A DNA stretch of 64,000 nucleotides from assembly GCA_018398815.1 (NCBI GenBank), contig CM031610.1:31561985-31625984 (forward strand), given 5' to 3'. A model generated the notes under the pieces. That model had not been told where the DNA came from. It made no database searches and worked only from the letters and a program-made list of their open reading frames with translations. This DNA comes from Conus ventricosus. Its lineage: Eukaryota; Mollusca; Gastropoda; Neogastropoda; Conidae. Position 1 is the first letter of the stretch. Every line of letters begins with the position of its first letter. The translations under genes and the position numbers were made by a program. Below, piece after piece: positions 25,592 to 36,427 of this stretch.

Positions 25592-25765
25592 GCCTAATCA
25601 AGATTGCCTAACTGTGTGCAGATTGTGAACTGGAGCTTAATCAAGATTGCCCAACTGTGTGCAGATTGTGAACTGGAGCCTAATCAAGATTGCCTAACTG
25701 TGTGCAGATTGTGAACTGGAGCCTAATCAAGATTGCCCATCTGTGTGCAGATTGTGAACTGGAGC
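25592..25765 (+). repeat. 43-bp tandem repeat duplicating a 3' splice site four times
   Basis: Four copies of a 43-bp unit, each ending in 'ctgtgtgcag|attgtgaact'. The AG dinucleotides end at 25621, 25664, 25707 and 25750. The last is the acceptor that keeps the protein frame. Each copy includes the first 15 exon bases (ATTGTGAACTGGAGC). Confidence 0.9.
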
Positions 25766-26035
25766 TCCCTGGACTGGTTCCAGAGCCCCCAGAAAGGGGG
25801 TGTGGAAATGGACAACATCTTGGGCACCCTCTTTGACATCGTGGTGCACGTGTGCAATCTCTGGATCCTGGGCTCCTACCTCAGCACTGTGCAGATCCTT
25901 CTGCTCCTTGTCCTGGCCAAGACCACCATGTTTGCTGTCCTCTACAACCCTCGCCTGGCCTGGGCCTCGCCCTCCTCCATGCCTGCCTGGGTCCAAAAAC
26001 GAATCCAGCCCTTGCCTGCGGAGAAAGAGCAGTGA
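25751..26035 (+). CDS. Terminal coding exon of the same membrane protein
   Basis: Encodes 94 residues from IVNWSSLDWFQ to a TGA stop at 26033-26035. It starts in phase 0, matching the phase-0 donor at 21624. It has one long hydrophobic stretch, perhaps two helices, around FDIVVHVCNLWILGSYLSTVQILLLLV, followed by a short polar tail ending PLPAEKEQ, likely exposed to one side of the membrane. Together with the upstream exon about 198 residues are visible, with four or five predicted membrane spans. The GC-rich, bias-rich sequence contrasts with the AT-rich flanks, as expected for a true exon. The function is unknown to me. The first bases of this exon are also present in three decoy copies upstream. 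Confidence 0.75.
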   Translation: MVNWSSLDWFQSPQKGGVEMDNILGTLFDIVVHVCNLWILGSYLSTVQILLLLVLAKTTMFAVLYNPRLAWASPSSMPAWVQKRIQPLPAEKEQ

Positions 26036-26259
26036 ATGATTTGTTGTTTGTTAGCTTGATATTTCATTGTTTGTTCTTTTGCTTTTAACTTTTTACGGGG
26101 CTGGTACTTTGCCTCTTCAACATCTACCTGTGTCAGAAATGAATTGAGCCTCTGTCCTGATAGGAGGAGCAGTGAGGATGAGTGTGAGGATAGTCAGTGA
26201 ATTACTGGTTTGTTAGTTGGTTTTGTGTTGTTGTTGTTGGTTTTCTTTCTCTTTTTTTT

Positions 26260-26530
26260 TTGGGTCTTATCTTCCATGGCCTCTTGTTGGCTTGCCTCCC
26301 ACACCAGCCTTGACCTATTACAGTCTCTGGAGCGGCAGTCCACAGGGAGCAGTTAACATCAGGTTGTCTTGAGGCAACCCATCTCTATACCAGGTCACTT
26401 AAAAGGCAGTCTTCGGTGATGCCTGTCCTGACTCAACACTCGAAGGACGCCATCAACTAAGCATTGTACTGATGGCAGCATGAGTGAGTGGCCATCTTCC
26501 AAAGGACAGCCACCATGCCCATTCAGCAAC
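26260..26530 (+). repeat. Dispersed 0.5-kb repeat family, strongly diverged copy
   Basis: Weak but ordered similarity to the copy at 62880-63215: 'cacagggagcagttaacatc', 'gaggcaacccat', and a 'gacgccatcaactaagc' block matching 'gacaccatctgttaagc'. Confidence 0.45.
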
Positions 26531-26934
26531 AGTCCTCATGAACTAGCCAAATAATATACTTCGACACAAACTCACCAAAAGCATAGATGTGGATGGGAAA
26601 TTGAAACCAAGGTGACAGAATTTGACTTTTTTGTTGTGATGATCAAGGTTGATCATGATGAAACCATGAGATCTGAGACTATGATCATGATGAAACCCAT
26701 GGGATCTGAGACTATGACAAGGTTGTGTTCTGTGCTTCCTTACATAACATAACCTGGCACCAACCAGGCTTTAGAGGTATACACACCTGCAGTGTTCATC
26801 TGGAAAAGTGGTAGCACTTTTACAGACACATCCCATAAGTGAATGAAACTTCATCTGTGTGGTTCTAGTCTTCCCATTGGAACCCAGTGAAGGGGATATT
26901 TGGGGGAGTGAGGAGGGTAGTTGGATACCCCAAA

Positions 26935-27012
26935 ATAAATGCCTGTAATGGGACTCGAGCCCTAAATCTCCCCAACCACAGCCTACTGTGCTTACCACTG
27001 CATATGGTGGCT
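26935..27012 (-). repeat. tRNA-derived SINE head
   Basis: On the minus strand an A-box-like CAGTGGTAAGCACAGTAGG is followed about 30 bases later by a B-box-like GGCTCGAGTCCC. This is the same general design as the heads at 38512 and 63700. Confidence 0.5.
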
Positions 27013-28212
27013 GGTTGGATTTCTTTTTTCTTTCTTTATGTCTTTTTTTCTTTTCTTTTCTTTATGAGCTTTTGAAATGCACAAACTTGCATTCTCATAC
27101 TTGTCTGTATCTAGAAGTTAATCAAGTCCTTGATATCGCACGTAGAAGAAGAGTAAATAAGGAAGAGTTTGTGGATACATTGTCTATTAATGTTTTTGCC
27201 TGCATGTTTTTTTTTCTTTTTTCAATTTTTGAAATACTTGGATTTTGCTGATTTTATTCTTCCTTTGATTGGCGAGAGAGAGAGAGAAAGGGCAAAAAGG
27301 ACAAAAGTGTGGAATTTTGATTTATTGCTTGTTTTTTGCTTTGTTTGCTATCTTTTCCAAACTTTTGAAGAACTGGGATTTTGCTTATTCAATGCCTCCC
27401 TCTGTTTAGTAGTGTGTTAAACCTTGGTAAAGGAGCAACGAGGTTTAGGATGTGGATGTAGAGAACAGTGCTTTTTTCAACTTTTGAAAATCTGGGACTC
27501 ACCTACCTGTCAGGGGCTAGAAGCAGTTCAAACCCTGCCTCACATATGGAATCACTGTAGAAGAGGGTGTGGATTGTCAGTAAAATGATTAACCCATTAC
27601 TTTTGTTGGATGTCTTCTGCCTTTGTGTTCTTCTCACCTGCCTTTGTTCTAGAAGGTCTGTACATATTGTGCTTCATAGTGCATAATTTGTCTGGTTTTC
27701 ATTGTTATCCCGGTGACCATGGAGTAAATATGTGAACACTGTTTAGAGTGGACTTCAGCTGTTCATTATTTCAGTATGTATTTACCCTTAGGCTACAAAA
27801 AAAAAGTTTGTTTCCAGTCAACAGGCCGACTTTGAATTTTGCTGCTGACTTACTCTTTTTTTTTTTTTTTCGTTGGTGGAGAAAAACGAACTGCACAGAA
27901 AAATGATGCTCACAGAGAAATTGTGACTGACAAAGCAGACCGCATATTAATTCCTGGGAAAGTGCGGGTTAGCATGGGGATGCCACTTTTCAGGGTGGAA
28001 ATCCAGCCTATAGAAAATCAGAAAATTGCCATGCAGGCCCAGCCAAAATTTGTGCTGTTCTGTTAATGCCTAGGAAATATTCCTACTAGCTTTTTTTCGA
28101 CTCGTGGAGTGCCATTTTTTTTCAAGCTCGGGCCAAAAGTTAATCCCAGCCCAGAAAAAAGAAATGTGAAAATCGCCTGCGAGTGGAGTTGTCAATAGCT
28201 GGCAAACTGCTG

Positions 28213-28287
28213 TAAACATCGTCCTTTCAAAGAATGAAGTGACTTGCATTTAAACATCATCCTTTCAAAGAATGAAGTGACTTGCAT
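28213..28287. repeat. 38-bp tandem duplication
   Basis: Two nearly identical copies of 'taaacatc.tcctttcaaa' plus 'gaatgaagtgacttgcat', with starts 38 bases apart. Confidence 0.9.
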
Positions 28288-30796
28288 GTGGCAAAATGTG
28301 ATCCTGTTCAGACTGGTCAAAACCTGATTTTGTCATCATCTGGACCATTTTTCCTTTTGCGATTTCTCTTCTGCATTTAATAGTTTGATATGTCAGCAGG
28401 TAAGGACAATGCTAAAGAATTGAACAGATGAAAGTGAAGATATATCATTATTCGAGTCGTGTGAAAAAGAAGGGAAAGTGGGCCTGCTTGATGTTTGTAA
28501 CAATGACGGACTCAAGGGCATTTTCGGTGAGAAATTTGGTTAGAGCCACCCCCACCTCAGTTTTACAAATGTGGAAGATAATCCTCCACCCCACCCTTAC
28601 CTGTCCCCACCACTGCTTGTAGTACCAGCCTGGAAAATGTCAAGAATCAGTTTTCAGGTATAGAACATGTTGAGAACCCTTTTTCATCAGTTTTCTGGCA
28701 TAGTCACTTTGGTTGTATGATATCCCTGTCATCTGAAAAATAGTGACAAAAAACGTATCACATGAATTTGTTGTAGGAGTGGCAGGAATGTTGCATAAGA
28801 GTCACAAAAAAATCCATTTTGAGTTGATGATACAAGTGAGCAGCATAATGCTTCCTGTTTTGCATGTCCAACACAGTTTTGTAAGAAAAAAGGTTTCAGC
28901 TATATATTGCATGTGCTCTCATTTTGTGACAGCTGTAGTGTGGGGAAACAGACCCAGTTTTTTGTTTTTCACACTTTGAGCAAAGGACAGGGCTGGGGGT
29001 AGATATATGATGATGTTTCACTTGGCAATTTAGAAGGCCTAGTATACAAGAACAGGAAACATCTGCCTCAGATTTGGGGGCTTGACATAATGAAATTTTC
29101 ATTGGGGATCAATTTGTTCCTAACAATTTAACTGTGATCACAGTATTGAAGAATGAAAAAACAAAAACAGGGATGAAAGACCAAAACAAGCAGATCTAAC
29201 TGATAATTTATTTTGTGCACCAGTTGAGCAGTCAGTGGTGCAATGGTTAATCGTGTGACATTTTGCCATGGGTATTTTACTTTGTGACATATTGTAAAAG
29301 AAGCAGCATTAAAATCCACATTATGCTAAATTGTGTGATCCTCTTTGCAATCAGTATTTCAGGTTGAAACAATGTCTTGTAACCAAGGCCTAAGTCAAAC
29401 TTCCTGCTTGGGGGAAGGAAAGGAATAGCTATGATCCAGCCTACCTAAGCAGATAACTTGGGCCATGTTGCTGGAAACAAACTTTTTTTCTGTTGGCCTT
29501 CACTCTTTTTTAATGGACCTTTTCCTGGCACTGTCACATTTATCTCTACTTTTTAACTGGAGGTTTTTTTCATTCTGAGTGATAAATCATGCTGGATGTC
29601 TGGTTCCCCAGCACTGCCGAGTGTTATCCGGCTTCAGGATGTCAAAAGATAAGCTCTTTCGTTACAAATTTTTGTAAACAATTCAACTGTCTGGGCTTCT
29701 TTTTGTAAAGGACATACTGCTTTTGTTCAGATTTTGACATGGCCCCAACTTTGCAGAAAAGTTTCTTTGTGTGAGTACAGCCCTGAAAAGGCTCTCTGTG
29801 ATCACCTGGACTGCAGTGAAGCTTGCTGCTCAGTCTGCGACCAGCTGGCTGCAGGCACAGTTGAAAACCATTGCTTGGGTAAAAAAGTAAAATGGGCCAT
29901 GAGGATGAAGGTTTGCTTGGATGGAGTATGGCTTGCTTGTTAGATTGTTGGTATGTATATATTTTTTCTTTTCTTTGATTGTTCTTGTCAGCATTTATGA
30001 GACATCCCATTTGACATTCACAGCCTGCATGGGTATGGTTTGTTGGACACGACATTTGTTGGTTTTGTGGGGATTTTTGTTTTGAATGCCCAGGTTTGAG
30101 GTCTATTCCTTTTCTGTTAACATTATATTGGGATGTCTTTTCTTTGCTCTGTTACTTCTGTTTCTTATTGTTTGCTTGTGTCAGCACTGTTGCTTTTACA
30201 GCAATTGGACATCAGCTCTTGAACAGTTTAGAACCATCGCTAACTGTGTGTGTGTGTTTGTGTGTGTGATTTTGCTGTGTATAAACAGTTAATTTTTTGT
30301 ATATTTATGCATTAAAATTTTTTTTTTTTTTTACAGAGTTTAAAGTGTATAATGTTAAATACATAATGCAGCATTTTTAGTACTGTAAGGATAGGAAAGG
30401 GAAGAGCTGGAGGGTGTAGGTCCATGTGTATATAGTGTATGTGTGTGTGTTAGACTGTACACATCAGTTGTTGTTTTTTAGCCAAAGCTGTGAACCTGTT
30501 TTGACAGAGTTTGGACCAATCGACGAAACATTTTGAAACAGAAGAGGAAATGTTTGAAATTATCCTGTACTTTTGCTGAGTATCTCAGATTTGCAGGAAA
30601 AAGTTTCATGAAACATTTAGTTGGCTTGATTATCCTGTTAAAGATAGTACAATGTTGAATGTTCCATTATTGGATCGGATTGTAAAAAAAAGTCCAAGCT
30701 GAATTTTGTATTTAGAATATGTAACAAGAATAGACACAAGCAGGTGCTTACAAACATATACACAAACACATGAGTATGTGGGCATGTGTACACAAA

Positions 30797-30816
30797 GGCA
30801 CACACACACACACACA

Positions 30817-30870
<54 letters not shown>

Positions 30871-30920
30871 GTGCACACACATGCATGCGCTCACATGCAG
30901 ACACACGCACACACACATTT
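30797..30920. repeat. CA microsatellite
   Basis: Long CA repeat with a single CC interruption and CG variants at its right end. Confidence 0.95.
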
Positions 30921-31824
30921 CACATGCATTTGCTTATGTATTAGTTGTCCTGCCAAGGATTTCTTAAAAAATATATAACTGCCTTTTTGGCCATATTAAA
31001 CATTTCTTAAAGAAAAATTAATTGATTGGTTGATTTTGCCATTCAAGATACTTTCAGTGGTGTAGATCTTCTTATGCCTTTTACAATCGTTTACTTTGTG
31101 AATTAAAATGGTTGAGACGAAGAAGACACTTGATCATGTTCTTCCTCATTGTTTCCCATTGTTAGCGATTTTTGAGATGTTTTTAAATTAAATGAATTTT
31201 AAATGCTGCTAAGATAGACTAGATTTAAACATACCTTTTTTTAAGACACACTCATGTGCACACAAATTAAATAAATTTTGAATACAACTAATAGAGACTA
31301 GATTTAAGCTTACCTGTTTTTCACACGCACATATTCACACAATGTATTGTCAATGCTCACAGTGTTTACTACATTGATCATTGTGCTGTTGGTGTTCCAA
31401 CATCGAAATCGGTATTAACAGCCTTCTGAGGCTCATGCAAAAACAGAAACATGAAGAAGAAAAGTCATTGTTTAGGAAATTCATGATTGTGTGTGTGTAA
31501 ACGTGTTTGTGCCCAAGTGTGAGTGTGCATAGGTATGATGTATATGAATGGATCCAGTGTAATCTACATGCAGATGTTTGTATCACTACTGTCTTATTTT
31601 TTGTTCTGAAGCAACTTTAGCTGTGATTGTTATTTTCATTGCCAGGTAAAACAATGTGTAAATCTTTACCTTCATTGCCCTGTACAATGCTTTGTGGACT
31701 ACTTGTAGAATAGGTGCTTTGTGACCGTCTCTGAATTGTGTTCGGGTCATCCACAGCATCTCTTCAACAGTTACCTCCCTTCATTCACTTTTTCAATTCA
31801 TTTTGGCATTGAGCACATGCAAGA

Positions 31825-31905
31825 TTCGTCACAGGATAAGATAAGATAATGTTGCTTATAGCCCAGCCGACCGCAAAGGGCCATATCAGGGCTGTTCGTC
31901 ACAGG
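31825..31905 (-). mobile_element. 59-bp truncated retroposon with 11-bp target-site duplication
   Basis: TTCGTCACAGG occurs at 31825-31835 and again at 31895-31905. The 59 bases between (31836-31894) match in reverse the insert at 33180-33247. On the minus strand the insert ends in a (TTATC)n tail. This is a retroposon 3' end copied with extreme 5' truncation. Confidence 0.8.
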
Positions 31906-32905
31906 AGTGCTGGCACTCTGATAATGAAAAACAAGAAGGAAATTTTGCTAAAAAGCAACCGGGTTATATGCACACTCACAATACCCAGGGGACATACACA
32001 TAAAAAAAAAAACACACAGAGGGAATAAAATGACTCGTTTTAGAGACACCCGTAGCTACATGCATGTGTACAGACACACTCATGCCCATGCTCACCTGCA
32101 TGGGTGTGTGTATGCAAAAAGACATTTGCATGTATAGGGAAACAGTAGCTTCCATAGACATGCCATTTGTTCTCGGGGGGGAGGGGGGGGGGGGGGAAGC
32201 TGAGAATGGCCTTTCAGATTTTGTTTATAAGGATTAGTGATTTGGATATGATCAACAAATAATATAATATTTGCAGGGAAATATTAGATGAAACAACAGC
32301 AAACACACAAGTGTCTGTGTTGTAATAGTATGTGGTGTGTATCTTTGATGGAGAACAGAGGCATGAGCATCCATAAAGCTTTTTATATTTATTCACCTGT
32401 ACCGTCGCTTGTTTTCTGTACAGCGTTTGAACGTGCCATGTTATTTGTGATCGAAAGAAAGCATACGCATTGTTTTTAAAGAGGTTATAACATCGTTTTG
32501 GGGTTGAACAAGTTGTTATCTTTTTCTTTTTTTTTTAGTATTTGTGTGATTACTAAGATGGTTTTAATTTCTTTGGTGAAAAACATGACTGGTTCTAACA
32601 AGCTTTTGTGATAAAGAGTTCTGACTTTTAAACTAGTATATTATCACTTGAAATGGTCAGATGTATATTCTGTTCTGTTTATGCATTGTACAATCATTTC
32701 AAAATTCTGTCATTGTAGAGTTTAAAAAAAAACACACACAAAAAGGCGCATGTTTATTCATGTTTTAAGACTGACATGTGTTTATTGATAATTTGTCACC
32801 AAACACAGGATGATGTCGATGAGACGGTGTTCAAGTTTGTTCACAATTTCGTTTTCTTCTTTCTTTGTGTTGGAATATACATCAAAATCATTTCATATTC
32901 TCTGT

Positions 32906-32910
32906 GTGTA

Positions 32911-32960
<50 letters not shown>
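32906..32960. repeat. GT microsatellite
   Basis: About 50 bases of GT. A 23-base phrase starting 'gtaaattacatggtttctca' follows at 32957 and recurs at 33007. Confidence 0.9.
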
Positions 32961-32964
<4 letters not shown>

Positions 32965-33165
32965 ACATGGTTTCTCATCTTGTTACAAGGCGTTTGGTTG
33001 CAGTCGTGTAAATTACATGGTTTCTCATATTTTTACAAGGCAGTGTCAGCGTCCAGAGGTTGGCTGTTTGCTGCATGGTTGAGCAAACCTACTGTCAAAC
33101 TGCCTGTCATTTACACATTTGCAGCAATGCAATACTCACTTTTCTGTAGATATGTACATATGATC

Positions 33166-33261
33166 TCTCCCTCCCTCTCAACGTGGTGACAGCCCTGATG
33201 TGGCCCTTTGCGGTCGGCTGGGCTATAAGCAACATTATCTTATCTTATCTCCCTCCCTCTC
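33166..33261 (+). mobile_element. 68-bp truncated retroposon with 14-bp target-site duplication
   Basis: TCTCCCTCCCTCTC lies at 33166-33179 and 33248-33261. The insert 33180-33247 holds 'ccctttgcggtcggctgggc' and ends in TTATCTTATC. It is the same family as the insert at 31836-31894, on the opposite strand. The duplication is pyrimidine-rich, so part of the match could be chance. Confidence 0.7.
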
Positions 33262-33477
33262 TCTCTCTCTCTCTCTTGCTGTCTCTTTCTCACATACACA
33301 TACATACATGTAAAGAGTAGTGGATGGAAAGAGGAATGATGTTGAAAGAAAAAGGAAAAACAAAAAATAAGAAAGAAACTAGTCATCCTCAGTAATGTTA
33401 GCTGAACAGCAAAATGTCATGTAATCCAGATGCATGCACACAGGCATGCACCCACGCACGCATGCACGCACGCATGC

Positions 33478-33478
33478 A

Positions 33479-33543
<65 letters not shown>
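33478..33543. repeat. CA microsatellite
   Basis: Uninterrupted CA repeat preceded by CACG and CATG variants. Confidence 0.95.
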
Positions 33544-33545
<2 letters not shown>

Positions 33546-34078
33546 AGAATTCAAACATGAAATCCAGGGAAGGATGTAGCACATGAAACTGACTAGTATT
33601 TTTTTTTTAACGTTTGTTTGTTTGTTTTACTTTCTGCCTTTTTTTTCATTCCTATCTTTCTTTCTCATTTGCCTTTTCTCATTTTTCTCTTTCTTTAATC
33701 TTTGAAATAATTCTTTTTTTTTTACTTACTTTTTTTTTCTCTCTTTTATTATTGAATATATCACTTGTCTTGCTATCATTTTCTCTTTTGTTTCTGTCTC
33801 TCTCATTTTGTTTGAAAGGCGACTCTTTACAGTCTAATTGTATCTTCATTGAACAAGCGGCAATCAGCAAAGGAGGAGAGGAGGTGGGAGTGGGGAAGAG
33901 GAGAGGTCGGGGGGAATGAAGGTATTAAGTGTGAGATCCAAAAGGGCAGGCAGAGGTGTTGGAATAGGTGGTTCCAGCCAGCATTTACAGGATGGATTTC
34001 TTTGTGCAAAGGGTTCCTGGTAAGGTGTTAACGTCCATTCCTCTAACTCATCCACCACACTTTCGTTTGGTTTCATTT

Positions 34079-34250
34079 ACTACCCTTCACTGGCTGCTTT
34101 GGGGGTGCTATTGGATTCTTTTTTGCACCCTTGGTGGTGAGAACACCACAGTATTATGGACTGTGGTGTGTCTCTATTTGACGCCAGGAGCGCAGACACA
34201 ACCAGCCGTGTCTCCCTGATGAGTTCCGACCCAGTGGACGAAAGGCCTCG
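34079..34250 (+). repeat. Dispersed repeat carrying hammerhead motif (copy B)
   Basis: Aligns with copy A at 18785-18965 over its first 100 bases. Its 3' part contains the well-preserved hammerhead fold annotated separately. Short non-autonomous repeats with type I hammerheads (animal retrozymes) are known in molluscs and other invertebrates; assignment to that class is inference. Confidence 0.5.
34183..34246 (+). ncRNA. Type I hammerhead ribozyme fossil
   Basis: All helices and the core can be placed. Stem III is GCC (34183-34185) with GGC (34244-34246). Stem I is GGAG (34187-34190) with CTCC (34212-34215), then an internal bulge CGCAG, then ACAC (34196-34199) with GTGT (34208-34211). The core CTGATGA is at 34216-34222. 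Stem II is GTTCC (34223-34227) with GGAC (34236-34239) and one bulged T. GAAA is at 34240-34243. The only defect is at the cleavage site: one base (A, 34186) stands between stem III and stem I where UH is needed, so one base has been lost. It is therefore probably inactive. Confidence 0.6.
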
Positions 34251-34957
34251 GAGCAGGCAATACAAATATATCTGCCTTCAAAAGGGATTGCAATGGTTCC
34301 CTTATGCAGCAAGTGAAGAGTTTTCATATATTTTCTTAATTTCATGTTCCCAGCTTCTCCATCTTCAAACTCCCCCCCCCCCCCCCCCTCCTTAAGTCCA
34401 AATCTTTGCCAAGTCATTACTATGAAGACAGTTCAGTTGTTGGCCTGCGCTTGTTTTTTCCCCCACTATTAGATTGTTGGTCTATGTATTTGTCTGACTT
34501 TATTCACGTTTAAAAGGCTGTGCCAGTCTTGAATAAAAGTTACTCTGTGTTAGGTTTTCTTATGGGAGCAAACGTTACCCCACTTGTTTACTGTTTATTG
34601 GTTACTGTTCCCTGCGTCATTTCATTTCCAATCATCCACCAAGGATAAGATCAACATCAGTACAGGAGTGTGAGGAAACTGATGAACAACCTAAACCCTG
34701 GGAAAGCACCAGGAACTGAAGGAGCTGCGTTGCTATTGAGATGGCGCCATCGCCCGCAATGATATTTCAGCCTTTAGTAAACGCTGGAACTCGACCATTT
34801 GATTGGAACATAGCACGTCCTGCTCCAGTGTTTTAAAAGAAAAAGGCAAAGACCAGGATCCCACCTACAACAGACCATTTCACACTGCACGGCCCGTAAC
34901 AAGGCTTCAGAAAGAAGAGGTTGGGTGGAACACAAGTCCACGAGTTCACGACTTGTT

Positions 34958-35320
34958 GAGTGATAATTGCAAACGTAGCATCCTTGTGTGGACATAGCCA
35001 GTGAAGGTTTTATAAGGTCAGACTCCTAATACATACACATGCTTAACTAAAAGGAGCTAGGGGAGAAATTAACTCCTGTATTTCTGAAACCTTGAATGAC
35101 AGGAAGCGGGCAGTGTTGGCAAGTGGAGGATGTGGCTGTTTAAAAAATGTTGAATGAGAATGGCAAACTTGGCATCTTTGTACTGAACATTGCCAGTAAA
35201 GGCTTTTAATTCAGTCAGCCTCCTAATACATAAGCGTAACTACAACGGAACTAGGGAAGAAGTCCACACCTAGATTTCTGAAACCTTGAATGACAGGAAA
35301 CGGGCTGCGTTGAAGAGTGA
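34958..35320. repeat. Imperfect 193-bp tandem duplication
   Basis: Two diverged copies share 'ttctgaaaccttgaatgaca', 'cctaatacata' and 'gccagt.aagg', with starts about 193 bases apart. No protein is suggested. Confidence 0.8.
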
Positions 35321-35522
35321 AGCATGTCCTGATTTTGTTGGCATAATCAGTGTAGCGTTTCAGACAGGCGAGGTGGCGAGAATTCTTGCTTGCTTGGCGA
35401 GTGTCAACCTTTCATAGCACACCTTAGTGGCTAGTGGTGCTAGGCAAAGGCGGGAATTCGTTAGACAGTCCTGGGGCTCTCTCACATGCGAGGGAAAATG
35501 GCCGAAAGTGTACCACAGAGCG

Positions 35523-35619
35523 TCCACACACACACACACACTACAGACATGTCGCGCGCGCGCGCGCGCACACACACACACACACGTCACACACACACAC
35601 ACACACACACACACGCATG

Positions 35620-35661
<42 letters not shown>

Positions 35662-35711
35662 GCGCGTATCACATTGTAGATGACAGAGTGCGTGCGTGCG
35701 CGCGCGCCTGT

Positions 35712-35750
<39 letters not shown>

Positions 35751-35754
35751 ACGT
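35523..35754. repeat. CA/CG and GT microsatellite cluster
   Basis: CA repeats with CGCGCG segments on the left, then GT repeats at about 35717-35748. The alternating purine-pyrimidine sequence is prone to Z-DNA. The two arms could form a hairpin. Confidence 0.9.
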
Positions 35755-36289
35755 ATCTCTGAGTGAATTTACCTTCGTGTGTGTGTGTGTGTGTGAAAGT
35801 GCTTGTACATGTAAACGCATCAGTGTGGGTGGTTGAGGGATGGGAGTATACAGAAGGGAGAGAAGGTGATGTGGAGGAAAGCAACCGAGGGTGTGAACAG
35901 CTGGTATTTGGCATAGCCACAATTTTTCACACACACACACCCTCGCGTCGCATGTTTTACGAGCATCAATACGTACACTAACGCACGTGCATAGCTGGAT
36001 TGCACACACTCACGAGCACGCTTGTGGAGGACAAATCTAGGACAGGCCATTTTAAAGACTTTCTCTCTCTCTCTCTGTGGATTTTTGTCACGTGATACAC
36101 AGACCTGAGTATCAATTTCTTCACACGTCGTGAGCAAAGATGGCGACTGTGTAGACTTCAGGCTGTTCTGTGCTTATTCTTTTCGTGTATTGTAACAGGA
36201 GTAAAAGACATCTCTTATGAAGGAAATCTGACACAAGATGTGCTGTGACCGAAAAGACACAATTTATTATCACGAAAAAGAAAGGAAGA

Positions 36290-36421
36290 ATGTTAGCTGA
36301 CTTGTGCCGTACTCTCTACTCTGGTAATCTCTTGGCATTCGAAGCTCCCGCGTCAACAGTAAGCCTACGTCGAAGCGAGTCTTTGGGCCAGTCAGCAGTG
36401 AGCGTGCTTAAACACGAGAAG
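36290..36421 (+). CDS. Candidate first coding exon (44 codons)
   Basis: ATG at 36290 in a good context (GGAAGAATGTTAGC) opens 44 codons, reading MLADLCRTLYSG to SVLKHEK. They end exactly, in phase 0, at a near-consensus donor (AAG|GTGAGT at 36421/36422). Upstream, at 36136-36145, is AAAGATGGCG, a match to the YY1-type initiator motif often found near animal transcription starts. The local composition is less AT-rich than the flanks. No downstream exon joined to it was found in the window, so the gene would continue through long introns, possibly beyond 64 kb. I do not recognise the protein. It could still be a chance open frame. Confidence 0.45.
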
Positions 36422-36427
36422 GTGAGT

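Larger units (their letters stand above)
21625..25750 (+). other. Phase-0 intron of the membrane-protein gene
   Basis: GT at 21625 and AG at 25749-25750 join an Arg codon to ATT GTG AAC. The intron of about 4.1 kb holds three diverged copies of a dispersed repeat (22160-22535), GT and CA microsatellites, a 0.3-kb dispersed repeat copy and a four-fold 43-bp repeat at its 3' end. No other exon is convincing. Confidence 0.7.
26036..30700. other. 3' UTR and intergenic sequence
   Basis: No coding exon is supported. It contains a diverged repeat copy at 26260-26530, a SINE head at 26935-27012, a 38-bp tandem duplication at 28213-28287 and T-rich stretches. Part of the left side is presumably the 3' UTR of the membrane-protein gene. 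No poly(A) site can be chosen with confidence. Confidence 0.5.
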
